Shown: positions 1-5,651 of the stretch, piece by piece
Layout: every line of letters starts with the position of its first letter
Numbering within the stretch: position 1 is the stretch's first letter
Assembly (NCBI GenBank): GCA_017453705.1
Contig: JAFTEK010000001.1
Span: forward strand, 1 to 10,469
DNA from: Treponema sp.
GTDB taxonomy: Bacteria; Spirochaetota; Spirochaetia; Treponematales; Treponemataceae
Reading direction: 5' to 3'
DNA: 10,469 nucleotides
Notes under the pieces: model-generated
The model's input: the letters and a program-made list of their open reading frames with translations, nothing else
Databases searched by the model: none
Told to the model about the DNA's origin: nothing
Position numbers and translations under genes: made by a program

Positions 1-32
1 AGGGATTTCCAGGCAAACAGTCTTGCAATGTC

Positions 33-51
33 ATTATAGACTATTATAACA
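33..51 (-). promoter_or_regulatory. Probable promoter -10 region for a gene beyond the window
   Basis: Read on the minus strand, positions 51-43 give TGTTATAAT, a perfect extended -10 element. A second TATAAT follows at 38-33. The hexamer 17 bp upstream is TGGCAA, a poor -35, which an extended -10 can tolerate. The site lies downstream of the LacI-family gene and past a hairpin, so it would start transcription of whatever gene lies below coordinate 1. A plus-strand reading (TTGCAA near 23, TATAAC at 45-50) is possible but weaker, and there is no plus-strand gene for it to serve. Confidence 0.45.
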
Positions 52-63
52 GATATCATTCCA

Positions 64-98
64 TTTTGCCACTGAAAAAAACTCGTTTTCAGGCAAAA
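64..98. repeat. Inverted repeat after the LacI-family gene (possible transcript-end hairpin)
   Basis: TTTTGCC at 64-70 is the exact reverse complement of GGCAAAA at 92-98. Inside it, TGAAAA at 73-78 pairs with TTTTCA at 86-91, leaving two unpaired bases (71-72) and a 7-base loop. The hairpin starts 19 bp past the LacI-family stop codon, the usual place for a transcript end. No T-run follows the distal arm on the minus strand, so it is not a textbook intrinsic terminator. It may protect the 3' end, or the T-rich segment in the loop may act instead. Confidence 0.45.
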
Positions 99-117
99 AC
101 TGTTGAAAAAGCAATGG

Positions 118-1125
118 CTAACAGAGCCTCTTGACACTTTCCCCTTCCATAAACTCAAAAGGGATGAATTTATTCCTTGCTGGCCCAGATTTCTCAATGC
201 AGCCCAAGAGAATTCCAAGCCCCTCGTCCGAAAGCAGCTCCGTCTGCTGGCGTATGGTGGTAAGCCGGGGCTGGTAATACTCACACAAAGGTATGCCATC
301 AAAGCCGACGATAGAAACATCATCCGGAACCTTGCGCCCCATATCGAACAAGCACCTCATAGCCCCTATCGCCATTACATCCGACATGGCAAATATTGCA
401 GTCAAGTCAGGATAACGTTCAACCAGAAGACGGGCTGCCTTTGCCCCGTCTTCAAAGGAATACTTGGACTTGACATAAGACCTTTCGTAATCAAAAGGAA
501 TTCCATTCTTAGACAAACTGGACATAAAACCATCATAGCGTCGCTGGCTGATTCCAGAACCACCCAGGTCACCGCCAATTACACCAATCCGCCTATGCCC
601 CATACTCACAAGATAGTCCGTAGAATACTGAGCGGCAGCGAAATTGTCAGTACTCACGCTGGAAAGGTTTCCGCCTTCCATAAGGCGTGACTCATTTGAA
701 ATCAATACACAGGGAACAGGAATCCTCGCAAAGTCACTTGGAAACAAATCAGGACTTCCGCCAAGGAATATGATTCCAACCGGCTTATGCTCGTAATAGA
801 TGCGGTTGGCCACCCTTGCCTCATTGTCATATTCATCAAGAACAACAACACTCGCATTATATAGGAGCGGCTCGATCCTCTTCTGGATCCGCTCCAACAA
901 ACTGTTAAGCAAGATGCTTGACGTTCCCTTAACGAGAATAACGATAGTCCTACGAGTCTGTTCCTTGAGCTGTTTAGCATTTGCATTCAGTATAAAACCG
1001 TACTTTTCTACCACGGAGAGAACCTTTTCCCTCATCTTGACGCTCACGTCAGGATGATCGTTAAGAACTCGGGAAACAGTTCCCACCGCGCAGCCACATT
1101 CCCTGGCAATGTCCTTTATAGTCAT
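118..1125 (-). CDS. LacI-family transcriptional regulator of the adjacent sugar importer
   Basis: This 335-residue protein has the full LacI/GalR architecture. The N-terminal helix-turn-helix covers residues 2-23 (TIKDIARECGCAVGTVSRVLN). A hinge helix around residues 47-56 contains the expected leucine (L53) that inserts into the operator's central CpG. The remaining ~275 residues form a periplasmic-binding-protein-like effector domain, with family segments such as STDNFAAAQYSTDYLVSMGHRRIG and the late VPDDVSIVGFDG block. Translation starts at an ATG one base after the stop of the second permease gene, with GAAGGGAT as ribosome binding site, so it is the last cistron of the importer operon. 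A LacI-type operator overlies the start of that operon (4301-4326). The likely role is a repressor released by the imported sugar or a metabolite of it. The effector cannot be read from sequence. Length and termini are normal for the family. Confidence 0.93.
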   Translation of the reverse strand: MTIKDIARECGCAVGTVSRVLNDHPDVSVKMREKVLSVVEKYGFILNANAKQLKEQTRRTIVILVKGTSSILLNSLLERIQKRIEPLLYNASVVVLDEYDNEARVANRIYYEHKPVGIIFLGGSPDLFPSDFARIPVPCVLISNESRLMEGGNLSSVSTDNFAAAQYSTDYLVSMGHRRIGVIGGDLGGSGISQRRYDGFMSSLSKNGIPFDYERSYVKSKYSFEDGAKAARLLVERYPDLTAIFAMSDVMAIGAMRCLFDMGRKVPDDVSIVGFDGIPLCEYYQPRLTTIRQQTELLSDEGLGILLGCIEKSGPARNKFIPFEFMEGESVKRLC

Positions 1126-1126
1126 C

Positions 1127-1972
1127 CTATCCCTTCACCGCTCCGGCGGTAACTCCGTTTATGATGTACTTCTGGGAGGAAATATAGAAGGCGATAATCG
1201 GTATAATCGCTACAACCAGCATAGCCATGAAACCACCATAATCAGTGGAACCGTAGGCTCCCTGCATAGCGAGCTGTATCGCCACAGGCACCGTCTTGTG
1301 GTCGGAACCAAGAATCAAGTATGGAAGAAGGTAGTCATTCCAAATCCACATGGCCTGCAATATAGCCACTGTGATAGTAGTCGGTTTTAGCATCGGGAAA
1401 ACCACAAGGAAATATGTCTGCAAGGGGTTGCATCCGTCTATTGTCGCGGCCTCCTCCACTTCCAAGGGAATTGATTTGACGAAACCCGTGAACATGAAGA
1501 CTGTCAGACCTGCTCCAAAGCCCAAATATACGAAGAGAATGCCGAAAACATTATCAAAACTCAGGCGGTTCACAACAAAAGTCATGGTATACATGACCAT
1601 CTGAAAGGGAACTATCATGCTGAACGTAAAAGCGTAATAAAGCCCCCTGGTGAATTTTGACTTGACACGGACAATGTACCAGGCTGTCATGGAAGTACAA
1701 ACTATAATAAGCAGGACTGCTGCCACGGTAATCCACACAGAGCGGACAAAGGCTATGAAGAATCCAGAGGATGTGATTCCACGGATGTAGTTCTCCAGCC
1801 CCACGAACATCCCCCCAGTAGGGAGCGCAAAGGGGTCTGTTGAAACATACAGGCGTGACTTAAAGGAATTCATCAGCACCAGCGCAATGGGAAATATAAA
1901 AAGTATAGTAAGTAAGACAAGAAACGATGTCTGTATGCAACGTGTTGCCGAGCGGTTCTTCTGGATTATCAT
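1127..1972 (-). CDS. ABC sugar transporter permease, CUT1 family (MalG/MsmG type)
   Basis: This 281-residue inner-membrane protein has about six hydrophobic segments, the first at residues 15-34. The cytoplasmic EAA loop that contacts the ATPase is clear at residues 173-197: E174-A-A-x-x-D179-G180, ending in FPMLKP. The C-terminus, INGVTAGAVKG, is the usual ending of MalG-type CUT1 permeases. It should form the translocation pore as a heterodimer with the product of the upstream gene. Its ATG overlaps the stop of that gene by four bases (ATGA at 1972-1969), so the two are translationally coupled and probably made in equal amounts. The substrate is a sugar, oligosaccharide or polyol by family; the sequence gives no finer assignment. 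Confidence 0.93.
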   Translation of the reverse strand: MIIQKNRSATRCIQTSFLVLLTILFIFPIALVLMNSFKSRLYVSTDPFALPTGGMFVGLENYIRGITSSGFFIAFVRSVWITVAAVLLIIVCTSMTAWYIVRVKSKFTRGLYYAFTFSMIVPFQMVMYTMTFVVNRLSFDNVFGILFVYLGFGAGLTVFMFTGFVKSIPLEVEEAATIDGCNPLQTYFLVVFPMLKPTTITVAILQAMWIWNDYLLPYLILGSDHKTVPVAIQLAMQGAYGSTDYGGFMAMLVVAIIPIIAFYISSQKYIINGVTAGAVKG

Positions 1973-2823
1973 TGTTCGACCTCCTTTGTGTTAGTAAGCT
2001 TGAGCTGCAAGAAGGCAATTATTGCGACCATAACGAAGAAAATGACAGCCTTTGCCTGACCGACCCCCTGGAACCCCGTGCGTCCGTAGAAGGTCTTGTA
2101 GATGTTCAAGGCCAGCATCTCTGTCTCTGTTCCTGGCGCACCGTTGGTAAGCGCCAGGTTCTGATCAAACATCTTGAAAGAGTTGGTTAACGTCAGGAAC
2201 ATACATATTGTGATAGAAGGCATCACCATAGGAATCTTTATCTTGAACAAGGTCGTCAAACTGGATGCCCCATCTATGGACGCCGCCTCAAGCAAATCCG
2301 AGGATATATTCTGAAGGCCAGCGATATAGATTACCATCATATAGCCTATAAGCTGCCAGTTAGTTAGAATCACAAGCCCCCAGAAGCCATAACGGGCATT
2401 GAAAGATATGTCCTCACCAAAAAGGCGGAAGAGAACTCCGTTTATCAGAAGGTTCCAGATGTATCCGAGTACGATGCCTCCTATAAGGTTAGGCATAAAG
2501 AACACGGAACGGAAAAAGTTAGTCCCCTTGAGTCCATTGGTGAGCAACAGAGCCAGAATAAAAGCAAAGATGTTCACAGTAACCATAGAGACAATGGTAA
2601 AAACCGTAGTGAATCCAAGTGCATGGATAAACTCATCATTCAGCGTGAACGCCCGGATATAGTTCTTCAGTCCGATAAAGTGGGCATCAGTGACGACTTT
2701 GAACTTTGTGAAAGAAAGCACAAAGCCCATCACAAAAGGAATGAAGAAGAACATAATGAAAGCAAGGAGAGTAGGCAGGACAAATACCGGAAAATATTTT
2801 TTCATCGCCTTATTGTTTTCCAT
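1969..2823 (-). CDS. ABC sugar transporter permease, CUT1 family (MalF/MsmF type)
   Basis: This 284-residue inner-membrane protein has six likely membrane segments, the first at residues 11-36. The EAA loop reads E179-A-A-S-I-D184-G185-A, then FKIKIPMVMP at 193-202, a strong match to the CUT1 consensus (EAA...DGA...F..I..P...P). The short N-terminus, without the extra MalF helices and large periplasmic loop, fits the MsmF/LacF/UgpA group. It pairs with the downstream permease. The start at 2823 is preceded by a GGGGG tract about nine bases upstream, a modest ribosome binding site. An internal ATG at codon 7 is an alternative. The gene follows a terminator-like hairpin, so it is probably expressed below the level of the binding protein encoded before it. 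Confidence 0.93.
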   Translation of the reverse strand: MENNKAMKKYFPVFVLPTLLAFIMFFFIPFVMGFVLSFTKFKVVTDAHFIGLKNYIRAFTLNDEFIHALGFTTVFTIVSMVTVNIFAFILALLLTNGLKGTNFFRSVFFMPNLIGGIVLGYIWNLLINGVLFRLFGEDISFNARYGFWGLVILTNWQLIGYMMVIYIAGLQNISSDLLEAASIDGASSLTTLFKIKIPMVMPSITICMFLTLTNSFKMFDQNLALTNGAPGTETEMLALNIYKTFYGRTGFQGVGQAKAVIFFVMVAIIAFLQLKLTNTKEVEQ

Positions 2824-2861
2824 ATATAGAACCCCCGAAACAGCGAAAAGTCTTTTTTCAC

Positions 2862-2912
2862 AAAAAAAGGGCTGCCGCGTTCCTTATTGCTGTCCACAGC
2901 GCGCAGCAGCCC
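2862..2912 (-). terminator. Intrinsic terminator/attenuator between binding-protein and permease genes
   Basis: On the minus strand GGGCTGCTGC (2912-2903) pairs along 10 bp, with one G-U, with GCGGCAGCCC (2878-2869), and seven T residues follow directly (2868-2862). The 24-base loop can fold a smaller GCTG/CAGC hairpin. It lies in the 113-bp gap between the binding-protein stop and the first permease start, with no new promoter recognised after it. Such hairpins in solute-binding-protein operons usually act as partial terminators or 3' stabilisers, giving more binding protein than permease. That role is inferred here; the hairpin and T-run are seen directly. Confidence 0.85.
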
Positions 2913-2936
2913 CGTCAAAATAGAAGCCTTTAACGC

Positions 2937-4265
2937 TTACTCGTCAACAAGCTCCCACTCCGTCTTCCAGTTCTTTACAACATTGCCAGCAACAGTGTTC
3001 CAATCCTTAGACCCCTGGCAATACTGCAGGAGGTCTGCACCAAAGCTATCCTTGAAAGTCTGTGAGGGGAAAAGGGTGAAGTTCCAAGAAACCGAAGTAA
3101 TGCCCTTCTTTGACATATAATTAAGAATCTCTTTTGCCAAGGGATCAGTGGGCTTCTCATTGTCAGCGAAAGTATCAAACGGGGCAATGAAGCCAAGCTT
3201 GCTGGTGACATACTTCTTTCCAGTGGGAGAAGAATACAACCAGTACACGAAATCTGCCGTAGCCTGCTGATCAGCCTTGGATGCCTTCTTGTTGATGCAG
3301 TAGAAGTTCTCTGTTCCAATGCACAAGCCCTGGGCAGACTCACCGCTCACACCAGTGTAAATTGGCAGATACTTCACATTCTCAGCCTTGACCTTGTTAC
3401 CAGTGACATTCGCTATCTGTCCCCATGCCCAGTTTCCGTTCTGAACCATAGCGGCCTCTTCCAAGGCGAACTCAGCCATAGACTGATCAACGGTCTTAAC
3501 ACCCAAGTTCTTCCTGTCAACAACAGAATCAGTTGTGTAAAGGTCAAAAATGTTCTTGAAGTTGTTTCCATACTGGAACTTAATCTGATGGGTAGCCTTT
3601 GAGGTCAAATCAACCTTGTTGTTCTTGAACTCATAATAGACCGGCAGGTTTGCAAGATGAGTCTGCCACCTCCAGTCCTCACCAGCCTTCAGAGAAGTAG
3701 AAGCAAAGACTCCCTTTATTCCGAGCAGGCTGGCATTCTTCTGCATGTCATCACAAAGCTCCTTGAGCTTGGCAAAGCTGTTAATCTCGTCCATGCTCTT
3801 GAAAGAGGTTGCGCGAGAAGAAAGCTCGAAATACTTGTCAGTGATGGCCTTGTTGTAAATAATTCCATAACCTTCAACAACATAAGGAATTCCATAAACC
3901 TTCCCCTTGTCAGTGATAGCCAAGGACTTGTCAGAAAGGTGCTTGTATATCTCTGTCTTGGAAAGGTCAGCACAGTAATCCTTCCAGTTTGCATATCCAA
4001 CAGGTCCGTTAATCTGGAAGAGGGTCGGAGCCTGCTTGGTTGCCATTTTAGCCGTGAGGGTTGACTCATAAGTATTGTTTGCAGCGGTCTCAACAATCAC
4101 CTTGACACCCATTTCCTTCTCATAAGCAGCCGCAAGCTCTTCATATACAGCGGCAACCTCCGGCTTAAAGTTCAAGTAACGAACTGTACCCTTTTTCTTT
4201 CCTGCGGCACTCAGGCTCATGACTGCAGCCAGAATCATGCATGCTCCAATGACAATCTTCTTCAT
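2937..4265 (-). CDS. Extracellular sugar-binding protein of a CUT1 ABC importer (family 1)
   Basis: This 442-residue periplasmic binding protein is of the MalE-like family 1 (COG1653 type). It captures the substrate outside the inner membrane and delivers it to the two permeases encoded downstream. Residues 1-21 form a signal peptide (MKK, a hydrophobic core, then SLSAA), with probable signal peptidase I cleavage before G22. There is no cysteine at a lipobox position, so it looks soluble and periplasmic, not a lipoprotein. The mature start TVRYLNFKPEVAAVYEELAAAYEKEMGVKV is the family's first beta-strand and helix. YGIPYVVEGYGIIYNKAI (about residues 124-141) is the usual hinge/cleft block. Length is normal. 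The start is fixed by AGGAGG at 4276-4271, five bases before the ATG. It is the first gene of the operon, directly behind the promoter and LacI-type operator. The substrate is not identifiable from sequence. Confidence 0.93.
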   Translation of the reverse strand: MKKIVIGACMILAAVMSLSAAGKKKGTVRYLNFKPEVAAVYEELAAAYEKEMGVKVIVETAANNTYESTLTAKMATKQAPTLFQINGPVGYANWKDYCADLSKTEIYKHLSDKSLAITDKGKVYGIPYVVEGYGIIYNKAITDKYFELSSRATSFKSMDEINSFAKLKELCDDMQKNASLLGIKGVFASTSLKAGEDWRWQTHLANLPVYYEFKNNKVDLTSKATHQIKFQYGNNFKNIFDLYTTDSVVDRKNLGVKTVDQSMAEFALEEAAMVQNGNWAWGQIANVTGNKVKAENVKYLPIYTGVSGESAQGLCIGTENFYCINKKASKADQQATADFVYWLYSSPTGKKYVTSKLGFIAPFDTFADNEKPTDPLAKEILNYMSKKGITSVSWNFTLFPSQTFKDSFGADLLQYCQGSKDWNTVAGNVVKNWKTEWELVDE

Positions 4266-4300
4266 AAATTCCTCCTAAGAATTACAACTTCGTCTTATCT

Positions 4301-4326
4301 TGGAAACGATACTGGGAACGTTTCCA
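4301..4326. promoter_or_regulatory. LacI-family operator (three half-sites)
   Basis: The core at 4313-4326, TGGGAACGTTTCCA, is a 14-bp palindrome with one mismatch and a central CG, the hallmark of LacI/GalR-family operators. A further half-site TGGAAACG at 4301-4308 is the exact reverse complement of CGTTTCCA at 4319-4326, giving an outer dyad with 8-base arms and a 10-base centre. The core begins just downstream of the predicted transcription start of the binding-protein gene, where a bound repressor would block initiation or early elongation. The LacI-family protein encoded at the end of the same operon is the obvious ligand. That pairing is inference. Confidence 0.8.
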
Positions 4327-4338
4327 GTTCATAATTAA

Positions 4339-4367
4339 ACTCTATCACGGCTTTTGAAGCTTGTCAA
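4339..4367 (-). promoter_or_regulatory. Sigma-70 promoter of the sugar importer operon
   Basis: Minus-strand TTGACA (4367-4362, a perfect -35) is followed after 17 bp by TAGAGT (4344-4339). The -10 hexamer is preceded by TGA, making an extended -10 (TGnTAnnnT). Upstream of the -35, 4368-4398 is almost entirely A/T with long A and T tracts and could act as an UP element. The predicted start near 4332 leaves a leader of about 65 bases carrying the LacI-type operator and the AGGAGG ribosome binding site. Confidence 0.75.
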
Positions 4368-4403
4368 ACAAAATTTTTCGTTTTTTTATATTTTTTTGCT
4401 TGT

Positions 4404-4534
4404 GGGAACCTCGAAAAACTTCAGTTTTGCCTTGGCAAAGCCGTGGCTTCGCTGGCGGTTCCGAGGTAACTCTGAAACCTCTAGCGAAGCTTCGAGGCCA
4501 ATGCGATGTCTTAAGTCGCGATATTATATGCGAC
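4404..4534. repeat. Dyad-rich non-coding region upstream of the importer promoter
   Basis: No gene is supported between 4368 and 4613. This part holds a run of adjacent short palindromes, each with a 2-base centre: AAAACT/AGTTTT (4415-4428), TTTGCC/GGCAAA (4426-4439) and AAGCC/GGCTT (4438-4449). A larger nested pair follows: GCTTCGCT (4446-4453) with AGCGAAGC (4483-4490), enclosing GAGGT (4463-4467) with ACCTC (4477-4481). GTCGC/GCGAC (4515-4519 and 4530-4534) comes last. GGAACC (4405-4410) is also matched by GGTTCC (4457-4462). No tRNA arms or known riboswitch core are visible. It may be a decayed mobile palindromic repeat or an unrecognised small RNA. Confidence 0.5.
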
Positions 4535-4562
4535 AGGGCTTACTATGCAAACCGTAGACTCG

Positions 4563-4610
4563 AAGGGCATCTCTAAAAACGGAGCTTGCCCAGTTTTTAG
4601 AGATGCCCTT
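4563..4610 (-). terminator. Perfect 18-bp inverted repeat, probable terminator of the dehydrogenase gene
   Basis: The arms at 4563-4580 (AAGGGCATCTCTAAAAAC) and 4593-4610 are exact reverse complements, separated by 12 bases. On the minus strand the repeat starts three bases past the dehydrogenase stop codon. The 12-base centre can add GGG/TCC pairing inside the A5C/GT5 part of the stem, so an inner GC hairpin is followed by a T5 tract as in an intrinsic terminator, with near symmetry in both directions. The long outer arms (GGGCATCTCT/AGAGATGCCC) are more than termination needs and suggest a dispersed intergenic repeat family. Confidence 0.75.
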
Positions 4611-4613
4611 GTC

Positions 4614-5558
4614 TTAACTGACGACATTGACAGGCTTCCCATCAGCCCAAGCTTTCAAGTTGCCAACAACAACCCCCAGCAATCTCTGTCGCGTTTCCAC
4701 CGAAGCCCAAGCTATGTGCGGTGTCAAAAGACAATTCGGAGCATCCAGGAGCGGGCAGTCTGGTGACATTGGCTCCTGAAGGATTACATCCGCCGCATAT
4801 CCTGCTAAGCTCCCATCCTCCAAAGCAGCGCGGACATCAGCCTCATCAACAAGACCACCACGGGCTGTATTTATCAAGTATGCACCCCTTTTCATCTTAG
4901 CAAGACTATTTCGGTTAATTATACCTTTGGTCTTGTCAGTCAAGGGGGCATGAAGAGAGATGAAATCTGACTCCCTAAGCAGGCCGTCAAAGTCAACAGG
5001 CCTCTCAATCCCTGCTTTTGGAGTTCTTGTACAGACGATGACATTCATTCCATAGGCAGAAGCAATCTTGGCGACCCGGCTTCCAATATTGCCATAACCA
5101 AAGATTCCCAGGGTCTTTCCCTCTATCTCAAAAAGGGGCTTTTCCCAGTAAACAAAGTCTGGTGAGCGTACCCAGCCTCCTTTCATAACAGAATCAGAAT
5201 GAAGCTGCACATGACAAGCCCATTCGCTTATGAATGAAAAAACCAATTGCGCCACACCTGCCGTACTGTAAGAAGGAACATTTGTTACAGTAACACCGTG
5301 CTTCCTGCAAGCCTCCAGGTCTACCACGTTGTAACCTGTAGCTTGCACACCGATGTATTTTAGATTTGGACAAGAAGAGAGTATCTCCTCCGTTACATTG
5401 ACCTTATTCAAGAGAACAGCATCACTGTCCCCAATTCGGGAAACAACATCAGACGGAGCAGTTCTCGGATAGACCGTAAGACTCCCAAGGCTTTCTATTT
5501 CCTTCCAAGACAAATCACCTGGGTTGACGGCATTTCCATCCAATATAGTTATCTTCAT
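4614..5558 (-). CDS. D-2-hydroxyacid dehydrogenase, glycerate dehydrogenase/hydroxypyruvate reductase type
   Basis: This cytosolic NAD(P)H-dependent oxidoreductase is about 314 residues from this start. Numbered from a possible ATG six bases earlier (5564), the Rossmann motif is G156-Y-G158-N-I-G161. The catalytic residues of the family are all present: R235 in NTARGGLVDE, E264 in QEP and H283 in TPHIAWAS. HIAWAS is typical of glycerate dehydrogenases (HprA-like), which interconvert hydroxypyruvate and D-glycerate; other 2-ketoacids are possible substrates. The ATG at 5558 is preferred because AGAGGG lies six bases before it, whereas the same GAGGG abuts the ATG at 5564, and MKITILDG is a normal family N-terminus. 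An 87-bp gap containing an inverted repeat separates it from the LytM-like gene, and a palindromic terminator follows. Whether it has its own promoter is unclear. Confidence 0.88.
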   Translation of the reverse strand: MKITILDGNAVNPGDLSWKEIESLGSLTVYPRTAPSDVVSRIGDSDAVLLNKVNVTEEILSSCPNLKYIGVQATGYNVVDLEACRKHGVTVTNVPSYSTAGVAQLVFSFISEWACHVQLHSDSVMKGGWVRSPDFVYWEKPLFEIEGKTLGIFGYGNIGSRVAKIASAYGMNVIVCTRTPKAGIERPVDFDGLLRESDFISLHAPLTDKTKGIINRNSLAKMKRGAYLINTARGGLVDEADVRAALEDGSLAGYAADVILQEPMSPDCPLLDAPNCLLTPHIAWASVETRQRLLGVVVGNLKAWADGKPVNVVS

Positions 5559-5592
5559 ATCCATCCCTCTTTAATCTACAGCGAATTACGTT

Positions 5593-5642
5593 CAGTTTCA
5601 AAGAATTTGCGGCAATTGTGTTGCCAAAAACTATTGAAACTG
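5593..5642. repeat. Nested inverted repeat in the leader of the dehydrogenase gene
   Basis: CAGTTTCA (5593-5600) and TGAAACTG (5635-5642) are exact reverse complements 34 bases apart. Between them GGCAA (5611-5615) and TTGCC (5621-5625) form a second dyad with a 5-base centre. The element fills most of the gap between the LytM-like gene and the dehydrogenase gene. No T-run follows the distal arm on the minus strand, so it is not a standard terminator. The near arm overlaps TTGAAA (5601-5596), which could be a -35 with TAGATT (5578-5573) 17 bp on. An operator or RNA-structure role is possible. Confidence 0.5.
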
Positions 5643-5651
5643 CCTATATTT

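Noticed and set aside
103..690. A 195-codon plus-strand open frame
   Set aside because: It is antisense to the LacI-family gene, has no ribosome binding site, and its translation resembles no protein family.
4440..4535. Possible tRNA because of several short stems
   Set aside because: There is no acceptor/T-arm arrangement and no GGTTCRA-type T-loop; the stems do not assemble into a cloverleaf.
4354..4576. Short plus-strand frames in the gene-free region upstream of the importer
   Set aside because: They have no ribosome binding sites, overlap the promoter and the palindromes, and give low-complexity or arbitrary peptides.
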